A DNA stretch of 64,000 nucleotides from Streptomyces wuyuanensis (GTDB lineage: Bacteria > Actinomycetota > Actinomycetes > Streptomycetales > Streptomycetaceae), in assembly GCF_900103455.1 (NCBI RefSeq), contig NZ_FNHI01000029.1, positions 37,697 through 101,696 on the forward strand, given 5' to 3'. Below the pieces are notes generated by a model, which saw only the letters and a list, made by a program, of their open reading frames with translations, was not told where the DNA came from and did no database searches. This document shows positions 8,868 through 16,749 of the stretch, piece after piece; within the stretch, counting starts at the first letter, position 1, and the number at the start of each line of letters is the position of its first letter. Made by a program: the position numbers and the translations under genes.

Positions 8868-10079
8868 TCAGGCTCCGCCGGCGTTCCTGTGCACGCCCGC
8901 CCGGTACTTGGGGATCCGCACGGTGACCTTCATCCCGGCCCCGATCCCGGTCTCGATGACCAGCCCGTGGTCGTCGCCGTACAGCTGCCGCAGCCGTTCG
9001 TCGACGTTGGAGAGACCGATGCCGGAGGGGCGGTCCGCCTCCCGCGCGAGGATCCGGCGCAGTTCGGCCGGGTCCGTCCCCACCCCGTCGTCCTCGATGG
9101 TCACCACCGCCTCCGAGCCGGCGTCCTGCGCGGAGATGGAGACCCGGCAGGTCCGTCCGGAATCCTCCAGGCCGTGCTTCACCGCGTTCTCGACCAGCGG
9201 CTGGAGGCACAGGAACGGCATGGCGACCGGCAGGACCTCGGGCGCGATCTGGAGCGTCACCTTCAGCCGGTCGCCGAAGCGGGCCCCGGCGAGGGCCAGG
9301 TACTGCTCGATGCAGCGCAGTTCGTCGGCGAGATGGGTGAAGTCACCGTGCCGGCGGAAGGAGTAGCGGGTGAAGTCGGCGAACTCCAGCAGGAGTTCCC
9401 GCGCCCGCTCCGGGTCGGTGCGGACGAAGGACGCGATGGCCGCGAGCGAGTTGAAGATGAAGTGGGGGGAGATCTGGGCCCGCAGGGCACGGATCTCGGC
9501 CTCGATGAGCCGGGTGCGGGAGCGGTCGAGCTCGGCGAGTTCCAACTGGACCGAGACCCAGCGGGCGACTTCGGTGGCGGCCCGTACGAGGACCGCCGAC
9601 TCCCCCGAACCGTACGCGACGAGCGTGCCGAGCACGCCCTCCTCCCCCGTCAGCGGGGCGATCACGGCCCAGCGCAGTGGGCACTCCACATCGTCGCAGC
9701 CGGTGCGGACGCTCTGGCTGCGACCGGATTCGAGCACGTCGCCGACGCGGTGCATCACGCGCTCCTCGTGATGGTCGGCTCCGATTCCGTCCCAGGCGAG
9801 GACGGTCTCCCGGTCGGTGAGGCACAGGGCCTGCGTGCCGAGCAGCGAGCGCAGCCGACGGGCGGCCTTGCGTGCGGTGTCCTCGGTGAGTCCCCCGCGC
9901 AGCGGGGGCGCGGCGAGCGAGGCGGTGTGCAGGGTGTGGAAGGTGGCCCGTTCGACCGGCGTGCCGAGATCGGGTCCGGGGCCGGCGCCGCGGCGGGCGG
10001 TGACCCGGCCGAGGGCGAAGCCGGCGGCAAGCAGTACGGCCGCGGCCGCGCCGAGTGCCGCCAGCGCCGTCCCGGTCAT
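8868..10079 (-). CDS. LytS-like sensor histidine kinase
   Basis: A 403-aa kinase with one N-terminal membrane helix (about residues 4-25), a GAF-like sensory region (about 45-180) and a His_kinase/HATPase core. The phosphoacceptor box is AQISPHFIFNSLAAIASF and the ATP-binding N box is PLVENAVKHGLED, both of the LytS/YehU class, with GIGLSNVDERL later. It should phosphorylate the LytTR regulator encoded at 13545-14405. Its ATG overlaps the symporter stop (ATGA at 10076-10079), so the two are translationally coupled, which suggests sensing linked to solute uptake. Confidence 0.92.
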   Translation of the reverse strand: MTGTALAALGAAAAVLLAAGFALGRVTARRGAGPGPDLGTPVERATFHTLHTASLAAPPLRGGLTEDTARKAARRLRSLLGTQALCLTDRETVLAWDGIGADHHEERVMHRVGDVLESGRSQSVRTGCDDVECPLRWAVIAPLTGEEGVLGTLVAYGSGESAVLVRAATEVARWVSVQLELAELDRSRTRLIEAEIRALRAQISPHFIFNSLAAIASFVRTDPERARELLLEFADFTRYSFRRHGDFTHLADELRCIEQYLALAGARFGDRLKVTLQIAPEVLPVAMPFLCLQPLVENAVKHGLEDSGRTCRVSISAQDAGSEAVVTIEDDGVGTDPAELRRILAREADRPSGIGLSNVDERLRQLYGDDHGLVIETGIGAGMKVTVRIPKYRAGVHRNAGGA

Positions 10080-11809
10080 CGCTGTGCTCCTTCGTGCTGC
10101 GGCCGTCCGACGAGGTCTTCCGGCAGATGGAGGCGCGCGAGGATGGCGGCGGCGCCGGAGGGTACGTGGCGGGGCGTCGCCAGCGACACCAGGATCATGG
10201 TGAGGAAGCCGAGCGGCACCGACCAGACGGCGGGCCAGGCCATGAGGGTGTGCGGCCAGCCCTCGGGCGCGAGTCCGGCCCGGGTGGCCATGACGGCGGT
10301 CAGCGCGGCGCCGCCGCCGGTGACCAGACCGGCCGCGGCACCCGGCGGGGTGAGTCCGCGCCACCAGATGCCGAGGACGAGCAACGGGCAGAACGAGGAC
10401 GCGGAGACGGCGAAGGCCAGTCCCACGGCGTCGGCGACCGGCACGTTGGTGGCGACGACGCTGACGGCGAGCGGTACCGCCATGGCGAGGACCGTCGCGA
10501 GCCGGAAGTGCCGTACGCCGCGCGAGGGCAGGACGTCCTGGCTGAGCACCCCCGCGACGGACATGGTGAGCCCGGAGGCGGTGGACAGGAAGGCGGCGAA
10601 CGCGCCTGCCGCGAGGAGCGCGCCGAGCAGGTCTCCCGCGAGTCCGCCGACCATCCGTTCCGGGAGGACGAGGACGGCGGCGTCCGCGGCGCCGGTCAGG
10701 GCGAGTTCGGGGGCGTAGATCCGGCCGAGGGCCCCGTACACGGGAGGGAGCAGGTAGAACGCGCCGATCAGGCCGAGGACGACGAGCGTCGTGCGGCGCG
10801 CCGCGCGGCCGTTGGGGCTCGTGTAGAAGCGGACGGCCACGTGCGGCAGCCCCATGGTGCCGAGGAAGGTGGCGAGGATCAGGCCGTAGGTGGCGTACAG
10901 CTGGTAGCCGTCGCGCCCGCCCGCGAGCGGCTGGGACCAGCTGGCGGGGTCGGCTCCGGTGGACGCGCGTTCGGGTATCGCCGCGCCCGGGGGGAAGGCG
11001 AGCATGGTGCCCGACTCCACGCGGTGGGTGCCCTCGCCGAGGGTGATCCGCCGTCCCTCGTGCCGGGTGCCGTCGACCGTGCCCGACACCCCCACGGCCA
11101 GCGGGGCGTCCAGTTCGATCCGTACGGTGTCGTCGATCCGCACCTCCGTGTGCTCGCGCAGGAGGGCGGGCGCGTCGAAGCGGGCGCGGGGCGCGTCGTC
11201 GCCGGCCCAGGCGGCGACGAGGAACAGGGCGGGGACCAGCAGGGCCGTGAGCTTCAGCCAGTACTGGAACGCCTGCACGAAGGTGATGGAGCGCATGCCG
11301 CCCGCGGCCACGGCGCCCGTGACGACGACGGCGACGAGGAGCCCGCCGAACCAGTCCGGAGCTCCGGTGAGGATCTCCAGGGTCAGTCCCGCGCCCTGGA
11401 GCTGCGGCAGCAGATAGAGCCAGGCGATGCCGACGACGAACAGGCTGGCGAGGCGCCGCACCGCGGACGACTCGAGCCGCGCCTCGGCGAAGTCGGAGAG
11501 TGTGTACGCGCCCGAGCGCCGCAGTGGGGCGGCGACGAGGACGAGCAGCACGAGGTAGCCGGCGGTGTAGCCGACCGGGTACCAGAGCATGTCGGGGCCC
11601 TGGAGGAGGACCAGTCCGGCGATGCCCAGGAACGACGCGGCGGAGAGGTACTCGCCGCTGATGGCGGCGGCGTTCAGCCCGGGGTTGACGGTGCGCGAGG
11701 CGACGTAGAAGTCGGAGGTCGTCCGGGAGATGCGCAGGCCCAGGGCGCCGATGAGGACGGTCGCCAGGACCACGAAGGTCACGGCCGTCACCGCATAGGT
11801 CTGGTTCAC
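10076..11809 (-). CDS. Sodium/solute symporter (acetate-permease ActP type)
   Basis: A 577-aa SSS-family transporter with 13 or so membrane segments. The DFYVASRTVNPGLNAAAISGEYLSAASFLG motif region near the N-terminus and GMRSITFVQAFQYWLK are hallmarks of the ActP/cation acetate branch. A ~110-residue extracytoplasmic insertion lies at about 215-300, as in ActP relatives. It probably takes up acetate or a similar monocarboxylate with a cation. Upstream, 22 bases away, is a DUF485 protein, the usual ActP companion; downstream it overlaps the sensor kinase by 4 bases. Confidence 0.9.
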   Translation of the reverse strand: MNQTYAVTAVTFVVLATVLIGALGLRISRTTSDFYVASRTVNPGLNAAAISGEYLSAASFLGIAGLVLLQGPDMLWYPVGYTAGYLVLLVLVAAPLRRSGAYTLSDFAEARLESSAVRRLASLFVVGIAWLYLLPQLQGAGLTLEILTGAPDWFGGLLVAVVVTGAVAAGGMRSITFVQAFQYWLKLTALLVPALFLVAAWAGDDAPRARFDAPALLREHTEVRIDDTVRIELDAPLAVGVSGTVDGTRHEGRRITLGEGTHRVESGTMLAFPPGAAIPERASTGADPASWSQPLAGGRDGYQLYATYGLILATFLGTMGLPHVAVRFYTSPNGRAARRTTLVVLGLIGAFYLLPPVYGALGRIYAPELALTGAADAAVLVLPERMVGGLAGDLLGALLAAGAFAAFLSTASGLTMSVAGVLSQDVLPSRGVRHFRLATVLAMAVPLAVSVVATNVPVADAVGLAFAVSASSFCPLLVLGIWWRGLTPPGAAAGLVTGGGAALTAVMATRAGLAPEGWPHTLMAWPAVWSVPLGFLTMILVSLATPRHVPSGAAAILARLHLPEDLVGRPQHEGAQR

Positions 11810-11831
11810 CGGTCGTCCCCCACTGGCGGTC

Positions 11832-12212
11832 TCAGCGGCCTTCGACGAGCCCGGTGAAGTCCTCTTCGTTGCGCTCGGCGCGGCGGACGTACCAGCGGGC
11901 GGTCAGCCACATCAGGGGGTAGACGCCGACGCCGAGCACGACCCACACGAACGGCTCGGGCGAGGAGAAGGAGCCGAGGACGGCCACGGGGAAGGCGAAG
12001 AGCAGCGGGAGCGTGCCGACGAGGAGGGCGAGCGTGCCCAGGGCGTACAGGGCGGCGCGCAGTTGGCTGCGCATCAGAGAACGCACGTAGACCGTGCCGA
12101 TGGGGGTCTGCTCCCTGATCTCCGAGCGGGCCGGTGCGTGGCCGGGGCGGCGGCGGGTGCCGCGGGGCACGCCCGTGACGACTTCACGGCGGGGTGGCTG
12201 TGCTGCAGACAT
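11832..12212 (-). CDS. DUF485 membrane protein, symporter companion
   Basis: A 126-aa protein: about 45 basic, disordered residues, then a helical hairpin of two membrane segments (roughly 54-75 and 84-103) and a charged tail. The layout and position directly before an ActP-type symporter match the DUF485/YjcH family, small inner-membrane proteins of unknown mechanism co-transcribed with acetate permeases. A GGGAG site lies 9 bases before the ATG. The basic N-terminal extension is longer than in E. coli YjcH. Confidence 0.8.
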   Translation of the reverse strand: MSAAQPPRREVVTGVPRGTRRRPGHAPARSEIREQTPIGTVYVRSLMRSQLRAALYALGTLALLVGTLPLLFAFPVAVLGSFSSPEPFVWVVLGVGVYPLMWLTARWYVRRAERNEEDFTGLVEGR

Positions 12213-12359
12213 CGGCGTCCGCTCCCGGCGTTCTCTCGGCGTTCTCTCGGAGGCTCGTGCGGACGGCCGCTCGCTGCGACGGGCGGCTCCCGCAGGGGTC
12301 CATGGAGTCTACGCAGGTGGGACGAGGCAGGGGTAGGCGCCGGTGGTCTCGACGCGGTC

Positions 12360-12635
12360 TCAGTGGCCGCCGGGCCGCCCGCGCGAGCAGTCCGCCAGGG
12401 CGATCTCCAGTTCCACGTACGACTCTTCGGCACGGCGGAACGCCACCTCCAGCGCGGCGTCGGCGCGCGGCCCGACCTGTCCCTGCGCGGACCTCCGGAC
12501 GTCGTACAGCACATCGGCCCAGCGGCCGGCGGCGCTCCTGGCCCTGGCGAGGAGCGCCTCGACGCCGTCCGGGCCGGTGGGCCGGGCGGCCCGCAGCCCG
12601 CTGAGCTCCGTGAGCAGCGCTTCGATATCGGACAT
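12360..12635 (-). CDS. Small hypothetical protein
   Basis: A 91-aa, helical, mostly acidic cytoplasmic protein beginning MSDIEALLTELSGL. The alternating hydrophobic pattern (AALEVAFRRAEESYVELEIAL) suggests a helical bundle or coiled coil. No known domain. It is transcribed toward the DUF485-symporter-kinase genes, 147 bases before them, so may belong to the same transcription unit. The ATG at 12635 is preferred over upstream in-frame codons because the upstream residues are Pro/Arg-rich and look non-coding. Confidence 0.6.
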   Translation of the reverse strand: MSDIEALLTELSGLRAARPTGPDGVEALLARARSAAGRWADVLYDVRRSAQGQVGPRADAALEVAFRRAEESYVELEIALADCSRGRPGGH

Positions 12636-13060
12636 CGGGCCCCTTCCCCGTTTCCCGGTCGAGCGTAGGCGGGGCCGCGGTGCCGCGGCCCCGATCCGGG
12701 GCACGGCTCGGTCGGCGGGGTCCGGCCGTCGGCGTACGGGCGCCGGGCGACGACGAACGGCGCCGCGTGCGCGCCGAGCGGTCGTCCTGGCCGGAGACGG
12801 TGGCGAAGACCCCGGCGGCGGTCTCGGGCCGGGGGTGGCGAACTTCCGCACGGCGTGGAACGCGTGCTGGTGGGGCGAGGGGCCGGAGGGAGAACGCGCC
12901 GTCACGGCACGGCTCCCGGAGCGGCGGCGGCAGGAGCCCTCCGCTCGCCCGAGTGGTACCGCCGGCTCGCGGAGGGCGACTGACGCGGGCCGGCGGCCCG
13001 GGCTCCCTCAGCGGTCCGCCATCCGTCCGCGTGGCGCACGACCCTCGCCGGGCGCTCTGC
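12636..13060. other. Intergenic between two small leftward genes
   Basis: 425 bases of very GC-rich sequence with overlapping open frames on both strands, none with a ribosome site or family resemblance. An inverted repeat at 12934-12973 may terminate the small membrane gene to its right. Otherwise I see nothing in it. Confidence 0.45.
12934..12973 (-). terminator. Inverted repeat downstream of small membrane gene
   Basis: CCCTCCGC (12934-12941) pairs with GCGGAGGG (12966-12973) across a 24-base loop that can itself fold. It lies about 90 bases past the stop at 13061. Confidence 0.35.
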
Positions 13061-13240
13061 TCAGAGGCTGAAGGCCCAGCCGATGAAAAGTGCCGCGAAG
13101 ATCACGCTGCACGCGACGATCAGCGAAAGGATCATCACGGGGTGCTCCCAGACTCCGCCGTCCGGACGTTCCCGGTGCGCCTCGGCGATGGAGGCCTCCA
13201 GCGGCGGCGTCTCCTGCGGGGGTACGCGTCGATCGGCCAT
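13061..13240 (-). CDS. Small single-span membrane protein
   Basis: A 59-aa protein: a hydrophilic N-terminal half (MADRRVPPQETPPLE) and one membrane helix near the C-terminus (about residues 35-57, MILSLIVACSVIFAALFIGWAF). The orientation would put the short tail outside. GGGAGAA precedes the ATG. It sits between the LytTR regulator and the DUF485-symporter genes, all leftward, so it may be part of that signalling and transport set. Function unknown. Confidence 0.72.
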   Translation of the reverse strand: MADRRVPPQETPPLEASIAEAHRERPDGGVWEHPVMILSLIVACSVIFAALFIGWAFSL

Positions 13241-13544
13241 CGTTCTCTCCCGTCGCTCACGACTCCGGAAGTGCCACCCGGCCGGCCTCCCCGGCGTGTG
13301 AGGCGGTCGGCAGCGGGCCCTCCGGGCGCCGGCCGGCCGTCGCGGTCCGGACTCGCCCTTCCCGAGCGGGACCGGAGCCCGCAGCGGAACCGGCTCCCTT
13401 CCACTATGCGGCGCACATGCGCTCCGGGGCGAGTCGCATCGTTGGCGCATCGCTTCCCGCCGACGCCGGTACGCCCGCGGCGGCAGCCCCGGCAAGCTGC
13501 CCCGGTGCGGTCGGCCCCGGCGGACGCACGAGCAGCCGGTGCGG
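13241..13544. other. Intergenic, response regulator to small membrane gene
   Basis: 304 bases downstream of the LytTR regulator. GC-rich inverted repeats such as CCGGCCGG pairs near 13279 and 13331 may terminate the regulator transcript. No gene seen. Confidence 0.4.
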
Positions 13545-14405
13545 TCAGCCCCGGGCGTGGCGCATCAGCAGATCCCGCAACTGGCGGGCGTGCCGGCGGC
13601 TCACGGCGAGCTCCGCCGTGCCCACGCGCACGCTCGTGGCGCCCGCGTCCAGCCGGAGTTCGTCGATCCGGCCCAGCGCCACGAGATGGCTGCGGTGTAT
13701 CCGGACGAAGCCGCGCGACGCCCACCGCTCCTCCAGGGTGGAGAGCGGGATCCGTACGAGATGGCTGCCCTCTGCCGTGTGCAGTCGGGCGTAGTCGCCC
13801 TGGGCCTCGACGTACGCGATCTCGTCGATGGGGACGAACCGGGTCACCCCGCCGAGCTCCACGGGAATCTGCTCGGGCGCGGTGCCGGGCGCGGTGGACC
13901 CGGTGACCAGGGGACCCGTGGCGGCGGAGCCCGGCCGGCCCGGGACCGCCCCGCCGCCGGCCGCGCCCGCGTCCACGCCGTTCGCGGGCGGGGACTGCCG
14001 AACCCCCCGCGCGGCCGCGGTCAGATCGCTGACCCGGCGGACCGCTTCGGCGAGCCGTTCCCTGCGCACCGGTTTGAGGACGTAGTCGACGGCCTTGAGG
14101 TCGAACGCCTGGACGGCGAAGCCCTCATGGGCCGTGACGAACACGATCAGCGGCGGTCTGGCGAACTCCGCCAGCAGGCGCGCCACATCGAGCCCGGTGA
14201 GCCCCGCCATGTGAATGTCGAGGAAGACCACGTCGATGCCGTCCTCACCGTCCGGCCCCGCGTCCAGCGCCCTGCTGATGCGGCGGAGCGCCTCGGTGGC
14301 GTCGGTCGCCCCGTCCGCGCTGCGCACCCGCGGGTCGGAGCGCAGGAGGTAGAGCAGTTCCCCGAGCGCCGGCTTCTCGTCGTCGACCGCAAGTACGCGC
14401 AGCAT
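13545..14405 (-). CDS. LytTR-family response regulator
   Basis: A 286-aa regulator. Residues 1-125 are a receiver (VLAVDDEKPAL, phosphoacceptor Asp in VVFLDIHMAGLTG, conserved Thr in VFVTAH, Lys in YVLKPV). A Gly/Ala/Pro linker of about 45 residues leads to a LytTR DNA-binding domain (IAYVEAQGDYARLHT, FVRIHRSHLV). LytTR proteins bind direct repeats upstream of target promoters. The ATG at 14405 is used because it begins the receiver exactly. The likely cognate kinase is the LytS-like protein at 8868-10079, with transporter genes between them. Confidence 0.92.
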   Translation of the reverse strand: MLRVLAVDDEKPALGELLYLLRSDPRVRSADGATDATEALRRISRALDAGPDGEDGIDVVFLDIHMAGLTGLDVARLLAEFARPPLIVFVTAHEGFAVQAFDLKAVDYVLKPVRRERLAEAVRRVSDLTAAARGVRQSPPANGVDAGAAGGGAVPGRPGSAATGPLVTGSTAPGTAPEQIPVELGGVTRFVPIDEIAYVEAQGDYARLHTAEGSHLVRIPLSTLEERWASRGFVRIHRSHLVALGRIDELRLDAGATSVRVGTAELAVSRRHARQLRDLLMRHARG

Positions 14406-14606
14406 GCTGCGGATTTTAGGCACGGGCCGCCCGCGCGACCACGGGTGTGGTCCGCCGGGCCGCCGCGCCCGTGCACCCGCGGTTGCCGCAGGCGGCGCAG
14501 GCGGGCCTCGCGGCACCCGGTGGCCCCTCGTGCCTCCCCGGGCGCCCGGCGAAGAGCCAACCGGCGCGCGGGCGTTCCGGACGACGGCGGCAGGTCTCCC
14601 GCGGGG

Positions 14607-14900
14607 CTATCCCACCCGCCCGTCGTGCCCTCCGTACCCGCCGGTGCCGCCGTACTCCCGGGGTCCGCCGTACCCGCCGTGCTCCCGGGGTCCGCCGGTT
14701 CTGCCGCCGACGGCGTCCTCCTCCGCGCACGCCGCCCTCAGCGCCTGGGCGTCGGCCATGCCGAGATACGTCGTGCGGCAACGGCCGCAGTGGCTGAGGT
14801 GCCCGGCGACCCGGGCCTCCTCCTCGGGGACGAGCACACCGAGGACATACGCGCCGAGCAGCGGCTCCACATGAGGACTACCGGTCGGCCGACCGGTCAT
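14607..14900 (-). CDS. Zinc-finger anti-sigma-like small protein
   Basis: A 97-aa protein whose first half is a zf-HC2 (ZAS) helix bundle with the zinc motif H-x3-C-x2-C (HLSHCGRC), followed by a Gly/Tyr-rich tail made of GGYGGPREYGG-like units. ZAS domains bind and hold sigma factors and release them on a redox or other cue. There is no membrane segment, so this one would be cytosolic. The start is uncertain: an in-frame GTG 30 bases upstream (VNGGNSG) is possible. Divergent from a second ZAS gene at 15110 and with no sigma gene adjacent. Confidence 0.7.
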   Translation of the reverse strand: MTGRPTGSPHVEPLLGAYVLGVLVPEEEARVAGHLSHCGRCRTTYLGMADAQALRAACAEEDAVGGRTGGPREHGGYGGPREYGGTGGYGGHDGRVG

Positions 14901-15109
14901 ACGGAAGCCTGAATTTCCACCGTTCACCCACCCATTCTGCCGGTCTTCTCCACAACTCCGCGCCACGGTCGCACCACTGCACGACCCGGTCGCACTTTCC
15001 CCTTCCGCCGCTGAGCACGGCACGGCTCCGCTGCGTATTCCAGTGCGACACCCACGGTGCGTACGACCCGTATGGACCGTTCGTAGCCGACGAGCCGAAG
15101 GATTGGTCC

Positions 15110-15790
15110 ATGAATCTGCGGGAGCAGCACCGGGATGTGGCCGCCTACGCGCTGGGCGTCCTCGACCCCGCGGACGCCTTCCGCTTCGAGGAGCACCTGT
15201 CGGAATGCGGTCTCTGCGCCCTGCGGCTCTCCGACTTCGCACCGATCGCGTCGGCTCTGGGGGATCTCACCGGACCCGGCAGGGCCGACGAACCGCCGGC
15301 GCCACGGCTGCTGGAGCGTCTGCTCCGCGAGGTCGCGGCGCTGCGCCGGCGCAGTTCGCGCCGCAGGCTGCGACTGGTGGCCGCGGCGGCCGCGTTGATC
15401 GTGGCGCTGCCGGCGGCGGCGGTGAGCCTGTCCCGCGGGAGCGAAGGCCCGGTCGCGGGAGGCCCCGACGAGCGGATCGCGGCCACGGACGGCGCCTCCG
15501 GTGTCCACGGCGCGGTCGACCTGCGTTCCAAGGGCTGGGGCACGGCCGTCGCCCTGCGCATGGCGAAGCTGTCCGGTCCCCGGACCTGCCGGCTCGTCGC
15601 GGTCGCCAAGGACGGCAGGGAGTACGCCGTGACCAGTTGGTCGGTGCCCGCCGCCGGTTACGGCACGGGCACCCCGGGCGCGGAGGAGGAACTGGACATG
15701 GAGGTGGGGACGGCACTGCGGCGCGACGAGATCGGCCACTTCGAGGTCCGTACGGACAGCGGCGAGCACCTGGTGTCGCTGACCCGCTGA
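15110..15790 (+). CDS. RskA-like membrane anti-sigma factor
   Basis: A 226-aa protein: an N-terminal zf-HC2 domain with H-x3-C-x2-C (HLSECGLC, residues 29-36), a basic stretch, one membrane helix at about 87-106, and a C-terminal extracytoplasmic domain of RskA type ending HFEVRTDSGEHLVSLTR. It should sequester an ECF sigma factor at the membrane. No sigma gene is next to it; the ECF-like gene at 7430 is one candidate partner. It is convergent with the glycosylase gene, 39 bases apart. Confidence 0.82.
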   Translation: MNLREQHRDVAAYALGVLDPADAFRFEEHLSECGLCALRLSDFAPIASALGDLTGPGRADEPPAPRLLERLLREVAALRRRSSRRRLRLVAAAAALIVALPAAAVSLSRGSEGPVAGGPDERIAATDGASGVHGAVDLRSKGWGTAVALRMAKLSGPRTCRLVAVAKDGREYAVTSWSVPAAGYGTGTPGAEEELDMEVGTALRRDEIGHFEVRTDSGEHLVSLTR

Positions 15791-15829
15791 CCGCCGGTGC
15801 CGGGCCGGCCGTCCCGGCCTCGCGCGCCG

Positions 15830-16693
15830 TCATTTGAGCAGCCGCGACAGTCTGCGGTCCGCGAGCGGTTTGCCGCCTGTCTGGCACGTGGGGCAGTACT
15901 GCAGCGACGAGTCGTGGAACGACACTTCGCGAATGGTGTCGCCGCACACCGGGCAGGGCTCGCCGGCACGGCCGTGCACTCTGAGCCCGCTCTTCTTCTC
16001 GGCCTTCAGCCGGCCGGCGGCCAGCCCGCGCGAACGCTCGACGGCGTCCGTGAGCGTCGTGCGCATCGCCGCGTACAGGCCGGTGATCTCGTCCTCGCCG
16101 AGTTTCGAGGTGAGCTTGTACGGCGACATCCCCGCCGCGTGCAGGATCTCGTCGCTGTAGGCGTTGCCGATCCCGGCGATGAGGCTCTGGTCGCGCAGCG
16201 CGCCCTTGATCTGCCGGCTCTCTCCGGCGAGGAGCGCGGCGAAGGCGTCGCGGTCGAATTCGTCCGCGAGCGGGTCGGGTCCGAGCCGGGCGACGCCGGG
16301 GACCTCGGCCGGGTCGTGCACGAGGTGGACGGCGAGCCGTTTCGTCGTGCCCGCCTCGGTCAGGTCGAAGCCGTCGCCGCCGGTGAGTGCGGCGCGCAGG
16401 GCCAGCGGCCCCTTGCCCGGACGGGGCACCCCGGACGGCAGGACGTCCTTCCACTGCAGCCAGCCCGCACGGGCGAGGTGGAACACGAGGTGCAGTCCGT
16501 CTCCGGTGCCGATGTCCAGGAACTTGCCGTGCCGCCGTGCGGAGGTGACCTCGCTGCCGTCCAGGGCGGTGAGCGGCGGGTCGTACGTCTTGAGCACACT
16601 GATAGCCACGGGCATCACCCGGGCGATCTCCTTGCCGACCAGGTTCTCGTCGAGGAAGTCCTTGAGCGCTTCCACCTCGGGCAGTTCCGGCAT
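15830..16693 (-). CDS. Fpg/Nei-family DNA glycosylase
   Basis: A 287-aa base-excision repair enzyme. It begins MPELPEVE, where processing exposes the catalytic Pro2 and Glu3 is the general acid. It has the H2TH region (QSLIAGIGNAYSDEILHAAGMSP) and a C-terminal zinc finger with two CxxC pairs (CPVC and CPTC). It would remove oxidised bases and cut the abasic site by lyase action. The tail after the finger (QTGGKPLADRRL) is longer than in E. coli Fpg, as in many actinobacterial members, so whether it prefers 8-oxoguanine or oxidised pyrimidines cannot be told. Confidence 0.92.
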   Translation of the reverse strand: MPELPEVEALKDFLDENLVGKEIARVMPVAISVLKTYDPPLTALDGSEVTSARRHGKFLDIGTGDGLHLVFHLARAGWLQWKDVLPSGVPRPGKGPLALRAALTGGDGFDLTEAGTTKRLAVHLVHDPAEVPGVARLGPDPLADEFDRDAFAALLAGESRQIKGALRDQSLIAGIGNAYSDEILHAAGMSPYKLTSKLGEDEITGLYAAMRTTLTDAVERSRGLAAGRLKAEKKSGLRVHGRAGEPCPVCGDTIREVSFHDSSLQYCPTCQTGGKPLADRRLSRLLK

Positions 16694-16749
16694 GGGTCCA
16701 GCCTGCCGTACCGGGCCCGCGCGCGCAGGCCCGACCGGTCCTTCCTCCG

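Noticed and set aside
10055..11857. A 600-codon rightward open frame across the symporter
   Set aside because: Shadow of the real leftward symporter; low-complexity Gly/Glu/Arg product, no ribosome site.
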